NCBI GenBank assembly: GCA_036567985.1
Contig: DATCTK010000066.1
Location: 16,446-80,445 of the forward strand
Direction of reading: 5' to 3'
DNA from: SZUA-229 sp036567985
GTDB lineage: Bacteria > Pseudomonadota > Gammaproteobacteria > SZUA-229
Length of the DNA: 64,000 nt
In this document: piece after piece, positions 33,863 to 43,840 of the stretch
Layout of the letters: every line of letters begins with the position of its first letter
How positions within the stretch are numbered: position 1 is the stretch's first letter
The notes under the pieces: model-generated
Seen by the model: the letters and a program-made list of their open reading frames with translations, nothing else
Databases searched by the model: none
What the model was told of the DNA's origin: nothing
Made by a program: the position numbers and the translations under genes

Positions 33863-35145
33863 ATCCACTGCAACTTTTCAAGCAGAAACATGGTTTAGCT
33901 AAACCCTATGGTGAGCGACCACTGATGGTTGAAGGTCTGGATGGCGGATTACTGTTGCTGGCACTGGCACTGTTATGTATTGGGCTGGTGATGGTTGCCT
34001 CAGCATCGATCAGCGTAGCAGACAGTAAAACATCAACGCCGTTTTATTACCTGTACCGGCAGTTAATTGCAGCTGCACTGGGTATAGCCGCAGCCATCGC
34101 AATTTTTAAAATTCGACTGGTGTACTGGGAAAAGGCCGGGTTGGTGCTGCTGGCAGTATCGTTTGCATTGGTGATTCTGGTACTGGTGCCAGGTATTGGT
34201 AAAACCGTTAATGGCTCAACCCGCTGGATACCAATTGGTGTTCTGAACTTCCAGGTTTCAGAAATCGTAAAGCTGTTTTTAATGATCTATGTCGCAGGCT
34301 ATCTGGTACGGCATGGTGATGGTGTACGTACGAGTTTACTGGGATTTACAAAACCCATGCTGATGGTGGGTGCGGTGTGCCTGTTCCTGTTGCTTGAGCC
34401 CGACTTCGGTGCGGCGGTTGTGATTATGGCAACGGTACTGAGTATGACCTATCTTGCGGGTGCACGTTTTATTCAGTTTGCCGCGGTTATTTCATTATTT
34501 ACAGCAGCTGCCAGTTTACTGGTTGTCTCGTCTCCCTATCGACTTCAGCGCCTGACCGCATTTGTTGATCCATGGGCCGATCCATTTAACAGTGGCTTCC
34601 AGTTAACCCAGTCATTAATCGCCATTGGTTCCGGTGGCTGGACCGGTGTCGGCCTGGGTGGCAGTGTGCAGAAACTGTTTTATCTGCCTGAGGCACATAC
34701 CGACTTTCTATTTGCCGTTCTCGCTGAAGAGCTTGGACTGATGGGGGTTGTGCTGGTGATTGGTCTGTTTACGGCGCTGGTGCTGAAAGCCTTTATGATC
34801 GCGCGTAAGGCGGAGGCCAGCGGTAACCAGTTTGCTGCTTATCTGTCCTATGGCATTGGTATCTGGCTGGGGCTGCAGGCATTTATCAATATTGGTGTCA
34901 ATATGGGTGTGTTACCCACCAAAGGACTGACTTTGCCGCTGATGAGTTATGGTGGCAGTAGCCTGATTGTTGTGTGCATGTCGATTGGGTTGCTATTACG
35001 CATTGCCTATGAATGCTCTTCTGCTCAGGCAATCAGTCGAAAAGTTTCGGGTGGCCGGCAGAATAGTGAACGCAAGACTGCGCGAGCAGTTTCACGCACG
35101 ACAAGAAACAAAAGCGTGAAAGATTTAATCGGGGAGGCCGCATGA
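33859..35145 (+). CDS. ftsW: Septal peptidoglycan glycosyltransferase FtsW
   Basis: SEDS-family polymerase of 428 residues that works with FtsI at the septum. About ten membrane helices follow a cytoplasmic N-terminus. SEDS landmarks are GKTVNGSTRWIPIGVLNFQVS with EIVKLFLMIYVAGYLVR, LAEELGLMGVVLVI and the C-terminal KGLTLPLMSYGGSSLIVVC. A basic cytoplasmic tail ends the protein. It overlaps murD and murG by four bases each. Confidence 0.97.
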   Translation: MNPLQLFKQKHGLAKPYGERPLMVEGLDGGLLLLALALLCIGLVMVASASISVADSKTSTPFYYLYRQLIAAALGIAAAIAIFKIRLVYWEKAGLVLLAVSFALVILVLVPGIGKTVNGSTRWIPIGVLNFQVSEIVKLFLMIYVAGYLVRHGDGVRTSLLGFTKPMLMVGAVCLFLLLEPDFGAAVVIMATVLSMTYLAGARFIQFAAVISLFTAAASLLVVSSPYRLQRLTAFVDPWADPFNSGFQLTQSLIAIGSGGWTGVGLGGSVQKLFYLPEAHTDFLFAVLAEELGLMGVVLVIGLFTALVLKAFMIARKAEASGNQFAAYLSYGIGIWLGLQAFINIGVNMGVLPTKGLTLPLMSYGGSSLIVVCMSIGLLLRIAYECSSAQAISRKVSGGRQNSERKTARAVSRTTRNKSVKDLIGEAA

Positions 35146-36224
35146 ATAATGTGATGCGCCCGGTGATGATTATGGCAGGCGGTACTGGAGGTCATGTATA
35201 TCCTGCGCTGGCAGTGGCGGAAGAATTAAGAATACGCGGTATTCCGGTGGTATGGATGGGTACGCGTAAGGGTATAGAGGCACGTCTGGTTCCTGCAGCA
35301 GGTATTGAAATTGACTGGCTGGGTATGAGTGGCTTGCGCGGAAAGGGCATTACCGCATTATTGTTGGCGCCGGCAAAAATTATACTTGCCTGTTACCAGG
35401 CTGCGCGTATTTTAATCCGCCGTAGACCTGCTGCTGTGCTGGGCATGGGTGGTTTTGTTTCTGCCCCCGGTGGCGTAATGGCCTGGTTATTACGTCTGCC
35501 ATTACTGATTCATGAACAGAACGCGGTGGCTGGAATGAGTAACCGTCTGCTGGCTAAACTGGCGAATAAAGTGATGCAGGCATTTCCGGGTAGTCTGAAT
35601 AATGCCGAACACGTCGGCAATCCGGTGCGTTCTGAAATTTCTGAAATAGCAGAACCGGAACAGCGCTTTGCGGAACGCGATGGAGCGCTGCGAATTCTGG
35701 TGTTTGGTGGCAGCCTGGGTGCTTCGCGCCTTAATGAGGTGGTTCCGCAGGCCTGTGCAGAACTTGCGAAAAACAAACAGTTGAGTATCAGGCATCAGGC
35801 AGGTCCGGGTAATTTCCAGCAGGCCAATGCCAATTACAGGCAACTGGGTGTGGACGCTGAAGTGTTCGAATATATCGATGATATGCCTGCAATGTATGCA
35901 TGGGCAGATCTGGTGATCTGCCGCGCTGGAGCAATGACCATTGCCGAACTGGCTGCTGCCGGAGTGGCCTCTGTCCTGGTGCCCTATCCCTATGCAGTGG
36001 ATGATCATCAGACAATGAATGCAAAATACCTGAGTGACAGCGGCGCGGCCGTGCTGATTCAGCAGCAACAACTGGACACGCAATCACTAGTAAATATTTT
36101 ACAGGCAATTGATCGACCACAGGCTTTGCAAATGGCGAAGAAAGCCCGTCAGCGTGGCATGCCGCAATCTACGCAGCAGGTGACACAGGCCTGCCTGCTT
36201 GCAGGGGGATATGATGTTAATTGA
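35142..36224 (+). CDS. murG: Lipid II synthase MurG (GlcNAc transferase)
   Basis: Peripheral membrane glycosyltransferase (GT28, GT-B fold) that adds GlcNAc to lipid I. The 360 residues show the N-terminal glycine loop MAGGTGGHVYPALAVAEELR, the second loop VFGGSLGASRLNEVVPQAC and the UDP-GlcNAc site ICRAGAMTIAELAAAGVASV with DDHQTMNAKYL. It overlaps ftsW by four bases; the murC start lies inside its last codons. Confidence 0.98.
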   Translation: MNNVMRPVMIMAGGTGGHVYPALAVAEELRIRGIPVVWMGTRKGIEARLVPAAGIEIDWLGMSGLRGKGITALLLAPAKIILACYQAARILIRRRPAAVLGMGGFVSAPGGVMAWLLRLPLLIHEQNAVAGMSNRLLAKLANKVMQAFPGSLNNAEHVGNPVRSEISEIAEPEQRFAERDGALRILVFGGSLGASRLNEVVPQACAELAKNKQLSIRHQAGPGNFQQANANYRQLGVDAEVFEYIDDMPAMYAWADLVICRAGAMTIAELAAAGVASVLVPYPYAVDDHQTMNAKYLSDSGAAVLIQQQQLDTQSLVNILQAIDRPQALQMAKKARQRGMPQSTQQVTQACLLAGGYDVN

Positions 36225-37623
36225 AATCCATCCCATGCGTAAAATTCGTCACGTGCATTTTGTTGGCATCGGTGGTGTCGGCATGTGTGGTATTGCGGAA
36301 GTGCTGCTCAATCTTGGTTACCAGGTGTCCGGTTCAGATGTCAGGGAGAATGCAGCAACTCGGCGATTGTTTGAGCAGGGCGCGAATATCCAGATTGGTC
36401 AGTCAGCGGATAATATTAAACAGGCAGAAGTGGTTGTGGTGTCTACCGCGATTGCAGCTGATAACGTCGAGGTGGTTGCTGCCAGGGATTTGCGCATTCC
36501 GGTTATTCGTCGTGCAGAAATGCTGGCAGAAATTATGCGCTTCAGGTATGGCATTGCGATTGCAGGTACGCATGGCAAAACCACAACCACCAGTCTCACT
36601 GCAAGCCTGTTGATAGAAGCCGGTATTGATCCTACCTATGTGATTGGCGGAAAGCTGAACAGTGCGGCCACCAATGCCAAGCTGGGTGAAGGTAAATACT
36701 TTGTTGCTGAAGCCGATGAAAGTGACGCCTCATTTTTATTACTGCAGCCGATGATCGCGGTGGTGACCAATATCGATGCGGATCACCTTGAGACCCATGG
36801 CGGTGATTTTGAAAAGTACAAACAGTCATTTATCGAATTTCTGCATCACTTACCCTTCTATGGCCAGGCAATTATCTGCCTGGATGATCCGGTTAACCGA
36901 GAACTGCTGGATGATATTTCGCGGCCGGTTATTACCTATGGCATAGAAACCGATGCGGATGTTAAAGCGAGCAATATTCGCTGTAACGGCATGCAATGCC
37001 ATTATGATCTGCTGTTACCCGGTAAGAGTGAGTCGGTTCCGATTACACTGAATCTACCGGGAAAACACAATGTGTTGAATTCGCTGGCAGCGATTACGGT
37101 TGCCTATCTACTGGGTGTTGAAATGTCACCTATACAGCTGGCACTGCAGGGTTTTGATGGTATTGGCCGACGTATGCAGCAGTATGGCGAAATTGATACG
37201 GCAAAGGGGCGCATATTGCTGGTAGACGACTACGGCCATCATCCAACAGAAATCAGGGCGACCCTGGATGCAGCCAGAGGGGCGTGGAGTGACAGGTGCA
37301 TTGTTGTGGTGTTCCAGCCACACCGTTACTCCCGTACAAGGGACCTGTTTGAAGACTTCAGCAAGGTGCTGTCTGAAGCAGATACATTGTTAGTAACCGA
37401 GGTATATGCAGCGGGTGAAGAGCCAGTTGCAGGTGCCGATGGTCGCGCACTGTGTGCTGCGATTCGTGCCCGTGGCAAGGTCAATCCAGTGTTTGTGGAA
37501 AATCTGGATGAACTTAATGAATCGATTTTAAACGTAATTGAAGACGGTGATGTATTGCTGACACTGGGTGCAGGCAGTATCGGTTCAATTGCAGAAAAAC
37601 TACCCGGGGCGCTGGCAAAATGA
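36214..37623 (+). CDS. murC: UDP-MurNAc-L-alanine ligase MurC
   Basis: Adds L-alanine to UDP-MurNAc. From the ATG at 36214 the product is 469 residues and begins MLIEIHPMRKIRHVHFVGIG. AGGGGG at 36203-36208 stands 5 bases before this ATG, which favours it over the ATG at 36211 or a TTG at 36199. Motifs are GIGGVGMCGIAEVLLNLGY, the P-loop IAGTHGKTTTTSLTA and VDDYGHHPTEIRATL. It overlaps murG by 11 bases and murB by four. Confidence 0.97.
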   Translation: MLIEIHPMRKIRHVHFVGIGGVGMCGIAEVLLNLGYQVSGSDVRENAATRRLFEQGANIQIGQSADNIKQAEVVVVSTAIAADNVEVVAARDLRIPVIRRAEMLAEIMRFRYGIAIAGTHGKTTTTSLTASLLIEAGIDPTYVIGGKLNSAATNAKLGEGKYFVAEADESDASFLLLQPMIAVVTNIDADHLETHGGDFEKYKQSFIEFLHHLPFYGQAIICLDDPVNRELLDDISRPVITYGIETDADVKASNIRCNGMQCHYDLLLPGKSESVPITLNLPGKHNVLNSLAAITVAYLLGVEMSPIQLALQGFDGIGRRMQQYGEIDTAKGRILLVDDYGHHPTEIRATLDAARGAWSDRCIVVVFQPHRYSRTRDLFEDFSKVLSEADTLLVTEVYAAGEEPVAGADGRALCAAIRARGKVNPVFVENLDELNESILNVIEDGDVLLTLGAGSIGSIAEKLPGALAK

Positions 37624-38525
37624 TGGCGGCCTCCAGTTTACAGACATTGCGCGGTAATTTACTGGTGAATGAGCCAATGAGCAGGCACACCAGCTGGAAA
37701 ATCGGTGGTCCGGCAGAACGGATGTATACGCCTGCGGATATCGATGATCTGGCATTGTTCCTGACGAGTTTGCCAGAATCCGAGCCGCTGATGTTTATCG
37801 GCCTGGGTAGCAACCTGCTGGTGAGAGACGGCGGAATAGAGGGTACTGTTATTTCCTTCAAAGGCAGTATGGCAAATATCAATTTACATGCAGATAACCG
37901 AGTGAGTGCAGGTGCAGGTGTAAGTTGTGCAAAGTTATCGCGCTTCTGTCACAGAAACAATTTACTGGGGGCCGAGTTTTTTGCCGGCATTCCCGGCTTG
38001 CTAGGTGGCGCACTGGCAATGAATGCCGGTGCATTTGGTGGTGAAACCTGGTCGGTTGTAGAAACAGTGAATACCGTAGACCGGTCTGGCAATGTTTATA
38101 CGCGTACCAGAGATGATTACCAGATTGGTTATCGTTCGGTTAAAGGCCATGAAAACGAATGGTTTGTGAATGCCGATATATGCCTGCGCCCAGGCGATGG
38201 CGAGCAGGCTGCGCAGCAGGTAAAGCAGTTGCTTAAACAGCGTGGCGAAACCCAGCCGACGGGCGTGCCGAGTTGTGGCTCGGTGTTTAAAAACCCGCCG
38301 GGGGATCATGCCGCACGATTGATTGAAGCCAGTGGACTGAAGGGTTTTCGTATAGGTGATGCAGTGGTGTCCGATAAGCATGCCAATTTCATTATCAATA
38401 TCGGGCAGGCAAAGGCCGCAGATGTGGAAGCGTTAATGCAGCATATTCAGAAAACAGTAAACGAAAAATTTAATGTGAAGTTACAGTCTGAAGTGAAGAT
38501 TGTTGGCAGGGTTAGCAATGACTGA
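37620..38525 (+). CDS. murB: UDP-N-acetylenolpyruvoylglucosamine reductase MurB
   Basis: FAD enzyme that reduces the MurA product with NADPH to UDP-MurNAc. The 301 residues begin MMAASSLQTLRGNLLVNEPM. FAD-binding blocks are FIGLGSNLLVRDGGIEGTVI and AGIPGLLGGALAMNAGAFGG. The catalytic serine lies in PSCGSVFKNPPGDHAARLIE. Placing murB between murC and ddl is typical of Pseudomonas-type clusters; in E. coli murB lies elsewhere. Confidence 0.97.
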   Translation: MMAASSLQTLRGNLLVNEPMSRHTSWKIGGPAERMYTPADIDDLALFLTSLPESEPLMFIGLGSNLLVRDGGIEGTVISFKGSMANINLHADNRVSAGAGVSCAKLSRFCHRNNLLGAEFFAGIPGLLGGALAMNAGAFGGETWSVVETVNTVDRSGNVYTRTRDDYQIGYRSVKGHENEWFVNADICLRPGDGEQAAQQVKQLLKQRGETQPTGVPSCGSVFKNPPGDHAARLIEASGLKGFRIGDAVVSDKHANFIINIGQAKAADVEALMQHIQKTVNEKFNVKLQSEVKIVGRVSND

Positions 38526-39432
38526 TTTCAGCAAAGTTGCAGTTTTGATGGGTGGCTGGTCTGCGGAGCGTGAGGTTTCGTTAAACAGTGGTAAAGCGGT
38601 ACTTGATGCGCTGTTAAGGCAGGGTGTAAATGCCATCGGTATTGATGTTGATAAAAATATCTGTGAGCGTCTGAAACAGGAAAAGGTAAGCCATGTATTT
38701 AATATGATGCATGGTCGTGGTGGCGAGGATGGTGTTATTCAGGGTGTGCTGGATGTGCTGAAGATTCCCTACACAGGCTCCGGCGTGCTGGGCTCGGCTC
38801 TGTCAATGGACAAAATGCGCTGTAAGCAATTGTGGCTTGGTCTGTCAATGCCAACACCTGAATATCAGATGCTCGAATCTGAAGAAGATTGTAAACGTGC
38901 ATTACAGAAACTTGGTTTGCCACTGATGATCAAGCCGGTACTTGAAGGTTCGAGCATAGGTATCAGTAAGGTTAAAAGCGAACAGGAGATGTTGCCTGCG
39001 TGGCAGATGGCACAAGCCTGTGGTGGTGCCATTATGGCTGAAAAATTCATTGAGGGTCAGGAGTATACGGCGACGATTTTAGGTGATGAGGTGTTGCCAA
39101 TGATTCGTCTGGAAACCCATAACGATTTTTATGACTACCAGGCAAAGTATATTTCCAATGATACGCGTTATGTCTGTCCCTGTGGTCTGGCAGAAGAAAC
39201 AGAATTGCAGCTGGGAAAACTAATGAAGCAGGCGTTTGATGCGGTGATGGCAAAAAACTGGGGCCGAGTCGACTTCATGATTGATAAAGACAACAAGCCC
39301 TGGTTGATTGAAGTAAATACCGTGCCGGGAATGACCGATCACAGCCTGGTGCCCATGGCGGCAAGACAGGCCGGTTATACATTTGATGAACTGGTAATCA
39401 GGATATTGCAGGGAGCAGAACTGCATGATTAA
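38518..39432 (+). CDS. ddlB: D-alanine-D-alanine ligase Ddl
   Basis: ATP-grasp enzyme of 304 residues that makes the D-Ala-D-Ala used by MurF. I chose the ATG at 38518 (MTDFSKVAVLMGGWSAEREV), with AGGG upstream; a TTG 18 bases earlier adds a stretch not seen in homologs. Landmarks are SGKAVLDALLRQGVNAIGID, KPVLEGSSIGISKVKSEQEM and GRVDFMIDKDNKPWLIEVNT. It overlaps murB and ftsQ by eight bases each. Confidence 0.97.
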   Translation: MTDFSKVAVLMGGWSAEREVSLNSGKAVLDALLRQGVNAIGIDVDKNICERLKQEKVSHVFNMMHGRGGEDGVIQGVLDVLKIPYTGSGVLGSALSMDKMRCKQLWLGLSMPTPEYQMLESEEDCKRALQKLGLPLMIKPVLEGSSIGISKVKSEQEMLPAWQMAQACGGAIMAEKFIEGQEYTATILGDEVLPMIRLETHNDFYDYQAKYISNDTRYVCPCGLAEETELQLGKLMKQAFDAVMAKNWGRVDFMIDKDNKPWLIEVNTVPGMTDHSLVPMAARQAGYTFDELVIRILQGAELHD

Positions 39433-40213
39433 GCGTAAGCAGCCAGTAAAATTCAACAGGCGAGTCAGTAAAGCCAGGCCGCAGAAGCGTAATGCTGCTT
39501 TTTTCAAACAGTTGTCTGATATTGCGGTTTTTGTTTATCGACCAAAATTGTTTTTTATCGCGATGTTTATGTTATTGGTCATGGCTCTATACCAGAAACT
39601 GACTATGAGTACTGTTTTGCCTATATCGTCAGTCAAGATAGAGGGTGAGTTTAAGTACCTGGATAAAGAGCAGTTAAGGGAGCATGCCATGCCGGTGGTT
39701 GATGGTGGTTTCTTCAGTGTTGATCTGGTGGCTGTGCGTAATGTACTGATTGAGCTTCCATGGGTAGAAGATGTATCTGTGAGGCGGCAGTGGCCTGATC
39801 AGTTGCTGGTTAGAGTAATGGAAAAACAGCCGGTTGTATTCTGGGGTGAGGATGCGGTACTGAGCTCAAAGGGTGACCTGTTCTCGCCGGGGCGAACACT
39901 GAGTGAGCGACTGCCACGTATGAGCGGCCCTGAGGGTTTACACGGCAGCATGTTCAAGGAGCTGGCCAGAATGCAGGCCTGGTTGCTGGAAACCGGTTTG
40001 TATATTCAGGAAATGAAACTGGATCCACGAAGGTCATGGACCCTGATTATGGAAAACGGCATAGAACTGAGGTTGGGTAGAAATAATATGTATGAGCGGT
40101 TACAGCGGTTTGCTTCTGTATATCGAAATAATTTTCAATCTGAAACACGCAAAATTGAGCATATAGATATGCGCTATACCAATGGTTTTGCAGTAGCCTG
40201 GAAAGAGGCGTAA
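39425..40213 (+). CDS. ftsQ: Cell division protein FtsQ
   Basis: Bitopic divisome protein of 262 residues. A basic cytoplasmic N-terminus is followed by one helix (LFFIAMFMLLVMALYQKL, residues about 39-57), a POTRA domain beginning ISSVKIEGEFKYLDKEQLR, and a beta domain. The segment WVEDVSVRRQWPDQLLVRVM is the conserved POTRA-beta boundary. It binds FtsL and FtsB. Confidence 0.96.
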   Translation: MIKRKQPVKFNRRVSKARPQKRNAAFFKQLSDIAVFVYRPKLFFIAMFMLLVMALYQKLTMSTVLPISSVKIEGEFKYLDKEQLREHAMPVVDGGFFSVDLVAVRNVLIELPWVEDVSVRRQWPDQLLVRVMEKQPVVFWGEDAVLSSKGDLFSPGRTLSERLPRMSGPEGLHGSMFKELARMQAWLLETGLYIQEMKLDPRRSWTLIMENGIELRLGRNNMYERLQRFASVYRNNFQSETRKIEHIDMRYTNGFAVAWKEA

Positions 40214-40218
40214 ATAGC

Positions 40219-41454
40219 ATGACGAAAAAATCTGAAAAAAATCTGATTGTGGGGCTGGATATAGGTACATCCAAGGTGGTTGCTATTGTCGGTGAAATAA
40301 CAGCCGACGGACAAATTGAAATCATCGGTCTCGGCTCGCATCCATCCCGGGGATTAAAAAAGGGTGTGGTGGTAAATATCGAGTCCACCGTACAGTCGAT
40401 ACAAAGAGCGGTTGAAGAGGCTGAGTTGATGGCGGGCTGCCAGATTCATTCCGTTTATGCCGGTGTTGCAGGTAGCCATATAAAGAGTATCAACTCCCAT
40501 GGCATTGTCGCGATAAAGGATCGTGAAGTAAGCGAAATGGATCTGGATCGCGTAATAGACGCTGCACGGGCTGTTGCCATTCCCGCGGATCAACGCATTC
40601 TGCATATACTGCCGCAGGAATTTATTATTGATGAGCAGGAAGGCGTGCGTGAACCCATCGGCATGTCCGGTGTGCGTCTTGAAGCCAAGGTGCACCTGGT
40701 AACAGGCGCGGTGGGAGCAGCACAGAATATTATCAAGTGTGTTCGGCGTTGTGGTCTTGAAGTTGATGACATTATTCTCGAACAGCTGGCATCCAGTTAC
40801 TCCGTATTAACTGAAGATGAAAAGGAACTGGGTGTCTGCCTGGTGGATATAGGTGGTGGCACAACCGATATTGCGGTGTTTACCGATGGTGCGATTCGCC
40901 ATACCGCGGTTATTCCAATTGCAGGTGATCAGGTAACCAATGACATCGCAGTTGCATTGAGAACACCCACCCAGTATGCGGATGAAATCAAGATCAAGTA
41001 TGCCTGTGCACTGCGCCAGTTGGCCAATGCCGATGAAACCATTGAAGTGCCCAGTGTGGGTGATCGTCCACCACGTAAACTGTCACGCCAGACCCTGGCT
41101 GAAGTGGTTGAACCCAGGTATGACGAATTGCTGGGACTGGTACAGGCTGAGTTAAGAAAAAGTGGTTTTGAAGATGTGATTGCTGCCGGCATTGTACTTA
41201 CCGGTGGCAGCTCGAAAATGGAAGGTGTGGTGGATCTCGCTGAGGAAATATTCCATATGCCAGTCCGTTTAGGTAAACCACAATATGTCAGTGGCCTGGC
41301 AGATGTGGTCAACAATCCAATTCATTCGACCGGTGTTGGTTTGCTTTTGTATGGCGAGCAGCACCAGAACAGTGGTACGCGTATATTTTCAACAGACAGG
41401 GGGATGAAAGGCCTATGGGATCGCATGAAAAACTGGTTTCAGGGAAATTTTTAG
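40219..41454 (+). CDS. ftsA: Cell division protein FtsA
   Basis: Actin-like ATPase of 411 residues that tethers FtsZ to the membrane. Actin-fold motifs include GLDIGTSKVVAIVGEI (phosphate 1), LVDIGGGTTDIAVFTDGAIR (phosphate 2) and GIVLTGGSSKMEGVVDLAEE (adenosine). The C-terminal amphipathic membrane-targeting helix is GLWDRMKNWFQGNF. It follows ftsQ by 5 bases and precedes ftsZ by 102 bases. Confidence 0.98.
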   Translation: MTKKSEKNLIVGLDIGTSKVVAIVGEITADGQIEIIGLGSHPSRGLKKGVVVNIESTVQSIQRAVEEAELMAGCQIHSVYAGVAGSHIKSINSHGIVAIKDREVSEMDLDRVIDAARAVAIPADQRILHILPQEFIIDEQEGVREPIGMSGVRLEAKVHLVTGAVGAAQNIIKCVRRCGLEVDDIILEQLASSYSVLTEDEKELGVCLVDIGGGTTDIAVFTDGAIRHTAVIPIAGDQVTNDIAVALRTPTQYADEIKIKYACALRQLANADETIEVPSVGDRPPRKLSRQTLAEVVEPRYDELLGLVQAELRKSGFEDVIAAGIVLTGGSSKMEGVVDLAEEIFHMPVRLGKPQYVSGLADVVNNPIHSTGVGLLLYGEQHQNSGTRIFSTDRGMKGLWDRMKNWFQGNF

Positions 41455-41556
41455 TTACTGTGCCCGGGTTGAAAACGCGGGTTAATGGTTTTTTTATTAC
41501 GAACACACTGGTAGCAGCAGGCTGCCAGCATAAATATATAAATGAGGAGATATCAC

Positions 41557-42690
41557 ATGTTTGAATTAATGGATTCTGTTGCACAAGATGCCGTGATAAA
41601 AGTCGTCGGTGTCGGTGGCGGCGGTGGTAACGCTGTTAGACACATGGTCTCAACCGGTATAGAAGGTGTTGATTTTATCTGTGCCAATACAGATGCGCAG
41701 GCTTTAACTAAAATCAATGGCGCAACCTCGTTACAGATCGGTGGCAATATCACCAAAGGTCTGGGGGCTGGTGCAAACCCGGAAATTGGTCGACAGGCTG
41801 CGCTCGAAGACCGTGAACGCATTCAGGAAACCATTATGGGTGCGGATATGATTTTCGTAACCGCCGGCATGGGTGGTGGAACCGGTACCGGTGCCGCGCC
41901 AATCGTTGCACAGATTGCGCGTGATATGGGTATTCTTTGTGTCGGTGTGGTGACCAAACCCTTTGTGTTTGAAGGCGCAAACCGAATGAAGATTGCACAG
42001 AACGGTATCAAGGAGCTGAGTCAGCACGTTGATTCACTGATCACTATTCCAAACGACAAACTGCTGAGTGTTTATGGCCGTGAGTTTGATTTAATGAATG
42101 CCTTTAATGGTGCCAATGATGTGTTGCACAACGCAGTGCAGGGCATCACTGAGCTGATCACTCATCCCGGTGTTATTAACGTTGACTTCGCGGATGTGCG
42201 CACCGTTATGTCACAGAATGGCATGGGTATGATGGGCTCAGGTCTGGCGACCGGTGATAACCGCGCGACCCTGGCCGCCGAAGCCGCTGTGGCCAGTCCG
42301 CTGCTGGAAGATGTGAATATTTCCGGTGCACGGGGCATCCTGGTGAATGTCACAGGTACCAACCTGACGCTGGGTGAGTTTGAAGACATAGGCGCGATTA
42401 TCAGCTCCTTTGCTTCCGATGAAGCAGTGGTGGTTATGGGTACGGCGATAGACCCTGATCTGCAGGACGAACTGCGCGTGACAGTCGTGGCTACCGGTCT
42501 GGGTCATCAGGTTAACCTGGCGAAGGACAATATGAAGATTGTGCAGCGCACCGCAACCGGCAATGTAGACTATAATGCATACGACAAGCCGACCATCCAG
42601 CGTAAAAAGGCGTCTGGCGATGGTCTGAGTGGTGGCCTGGATGATGATATGCTGGATATACCGGCCTTTTTACGGCGCCAGGCGGATTAA
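41557..42690 (+). CDS. ftsZ: Cell division GTPase FtsZ
   Basis: Tubulin homolog of 377 residues that forms the Z ring. I chose the ATG at 41557 (MFELMDSVAQDAVIKVVGVG), preceded by GAGGAG. The tubulin signature is GMGGGTGTGAAPIVAQIARD. The C-terminal conserved peptide is DDDMLDIPAFLRRQAD, which binds FtsA, ZipA and ZapD. A short variable linker (about 320-355) precedes it. The 102-base gap after ftsA could hold an internal promoter. Confidence 0.99.
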   Translation: MFELMDSVAQDAVIKVVGVGGGGGNAVRHMVSTGIEGVDFICANTDAQALTKINGATSLQIGGNITKGLGAGANPEIGRQAALEDRERIQETIMGADMIFVTAGMGGGTGTGAAPIVAQIARDMGILCVGVVTKPFVFEGANRMKIAQNGIKELSQHVDSLITIPNDKLLSVYGREFDLMNAFNGANDVLHNAVQGITELITHPGVINVDFADVRTVMSQNGMGMMGSGLATGDNRATLAAEAAVASPLLEDVNISGARGILVNVTGTNLTLGEFEDIGAIISSFASDEAVVVMGTAIDPDLQDELRVTVVATGLGHQVNLAKDNMKIVQRTATGNVDYNAYDKPTIQRKKASGDGLSGGLDDDMLDIPAFLRRQAD

Positions 42691-42773
42691 ACCCATGAGC
42701 TGAATCAGCGCCAGAGGCAGTTAGTAATATCGAATTTTGTGTAGGAGTTGGCTGTTTGTGCCGCAAACTGGCC

Positions 42774-42828
42774 TATAATGACCCTATATCAGAATATTAT
42801 GTTCTAATTGTTACAATTTATGTATAAT
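42774..42828 (+). promoter_or_regulatory. Candidate -10 elements upstream of lpxC
   Basis: TATAAT occurs exactly at 42774-42779 and again at 42823-42828 within the 195-base ftsZ-lpxC gap. Neither has a convincing -35 hexamer at 16-18 bases. The doubling suggests that lpxC has its own promoter, but this is motif-based only. Confidence 0.4.
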
Positions 42829-42885
42829 TTGCGCGGATTTACGCCCTCAGGCTTGTTCGCCTAGCCAAATTAGGAATTAAAGACT

Positions 42886-43797
42886 TTGATTCGCCAACGC
42901 ACTATCAAAAATGTAATCCGCGCCACCGGTGTCGGTTTACACACTGGAAACAAGGTGTATCTTACACTTCGTCCCGCAGCGCCCGACACAGGCGTGGTTT
43001 TCCGCCGTGTCGATCTGGATGAGCCGGTTGAGATTTTCGCAAAAGCGGAGAATGTGTGTGATACACAGCTGTCAACAACACTGGGTGAAAACGGGGTTAA
43101 GGTATCAACCGTTGAGCACCTGCTGTCAGCCATGGCAGGCCTGGGTATAGACAATGCCTATGTGGACCTGAGTGCTGATGAAGTACCGATTATGGATGGC
43201 AGCTCAGGCCCTTTTGTGTTTTTACTGCAATCCGCTGGCATAGTGGAGCAGGCAAAAGCCAAGCGATTTATACGTATATTGAAGCCGATTATCGTCGAAG
43301 AAGAAGACAAATGGGCGAAGTTCGAGCCATTTGAAGGCTTTAAAGTAACCTTTACCATTGATTTCGATCATCCGGTATTTAATGGCGCGCCGCAGCAGGC
43401 ATCGATTGATTTTTCCTCCACCTCCTTTGTAAAAGAAGTCAGTCGAGCCCGTACCTTCGGCTTTATGAGTGACTTTGAAAAGTTGCGCGCTAATAACCTG
43501 GCACTGGGTGCGAGCCTGGATAACGCCATTGGTGTTGACGATTACCGCGTATTGAATGAAGACGGCCTGCGTTACCAGGATGAGTTCGTCAAACACAAGA
43601 TTCTCGATGCAATCGGCGATCTGTACCTGCTGGGTCATAGCCTGATTGGTGCTTATTCCGGTTACAGATCGGGTCATGCGTTGAACAATGCGCTGTTAAA
43701 GGCGCTAATCGCCCAGCCAGATGCCTGGGAAGAAGTGACTTTTGAGGATGATGAGGCGGTGTCGCCTATTTCCTACTCACAGCCTGTGCATGCATAA
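42886..43797 (+). CDS. lpxC: UDP-3-O-acyl-N-acetylglucosamine deacetylase LpxC
   Basis: Zinc amidase that commits UDP-GlcNAc to lipid A synthesis. The 303 residues start at a TTG (42886, MIRQRTIKNVIRATGVGLHT), which aligns exactly with the usual N-terminus; no ATG fits. Zinc ligands lie in STVEHLLSAMAG (one His) and HKILDAIGDLYLLGH (His and Asp). The weak start codon could limit synthesis of an enzyme that in E. coli is also kept low by proteolysis. A strong terminator follows. Confidence 0.98.
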   Translation: MIRQRTIKNVIRATGVGLHTGNKVYLTLRPAAPDTGVVFRRVDLDEPVEIFAKAENVCDTQLSTTLGENGVKVSTVEHLLSAMAGLGIDNAYVDLSADEVPIMDGSSGPFVFLLQSAGIVEQAKAKRFIRILKPIIVEEEDKWAKFEPFEGFKVTFTIDFDHPVFNGAPQQASIDFSSTSFVKEVSRARTFGFMSDFEKLRANNLALGASLDNAIGVDDYRVLNEDGLRYQDEFVKHKILDAIGDLYLLGHSLIGAYSGYRSGHALNNALLKALIAQPDAWEEVTFEDDEAVSPISYSQPVHA

Positions 43798-43840
43798 ATT
43801 GCAACTGACTGAGACGTTTAGCTACTGAAAGCAAATAAAA

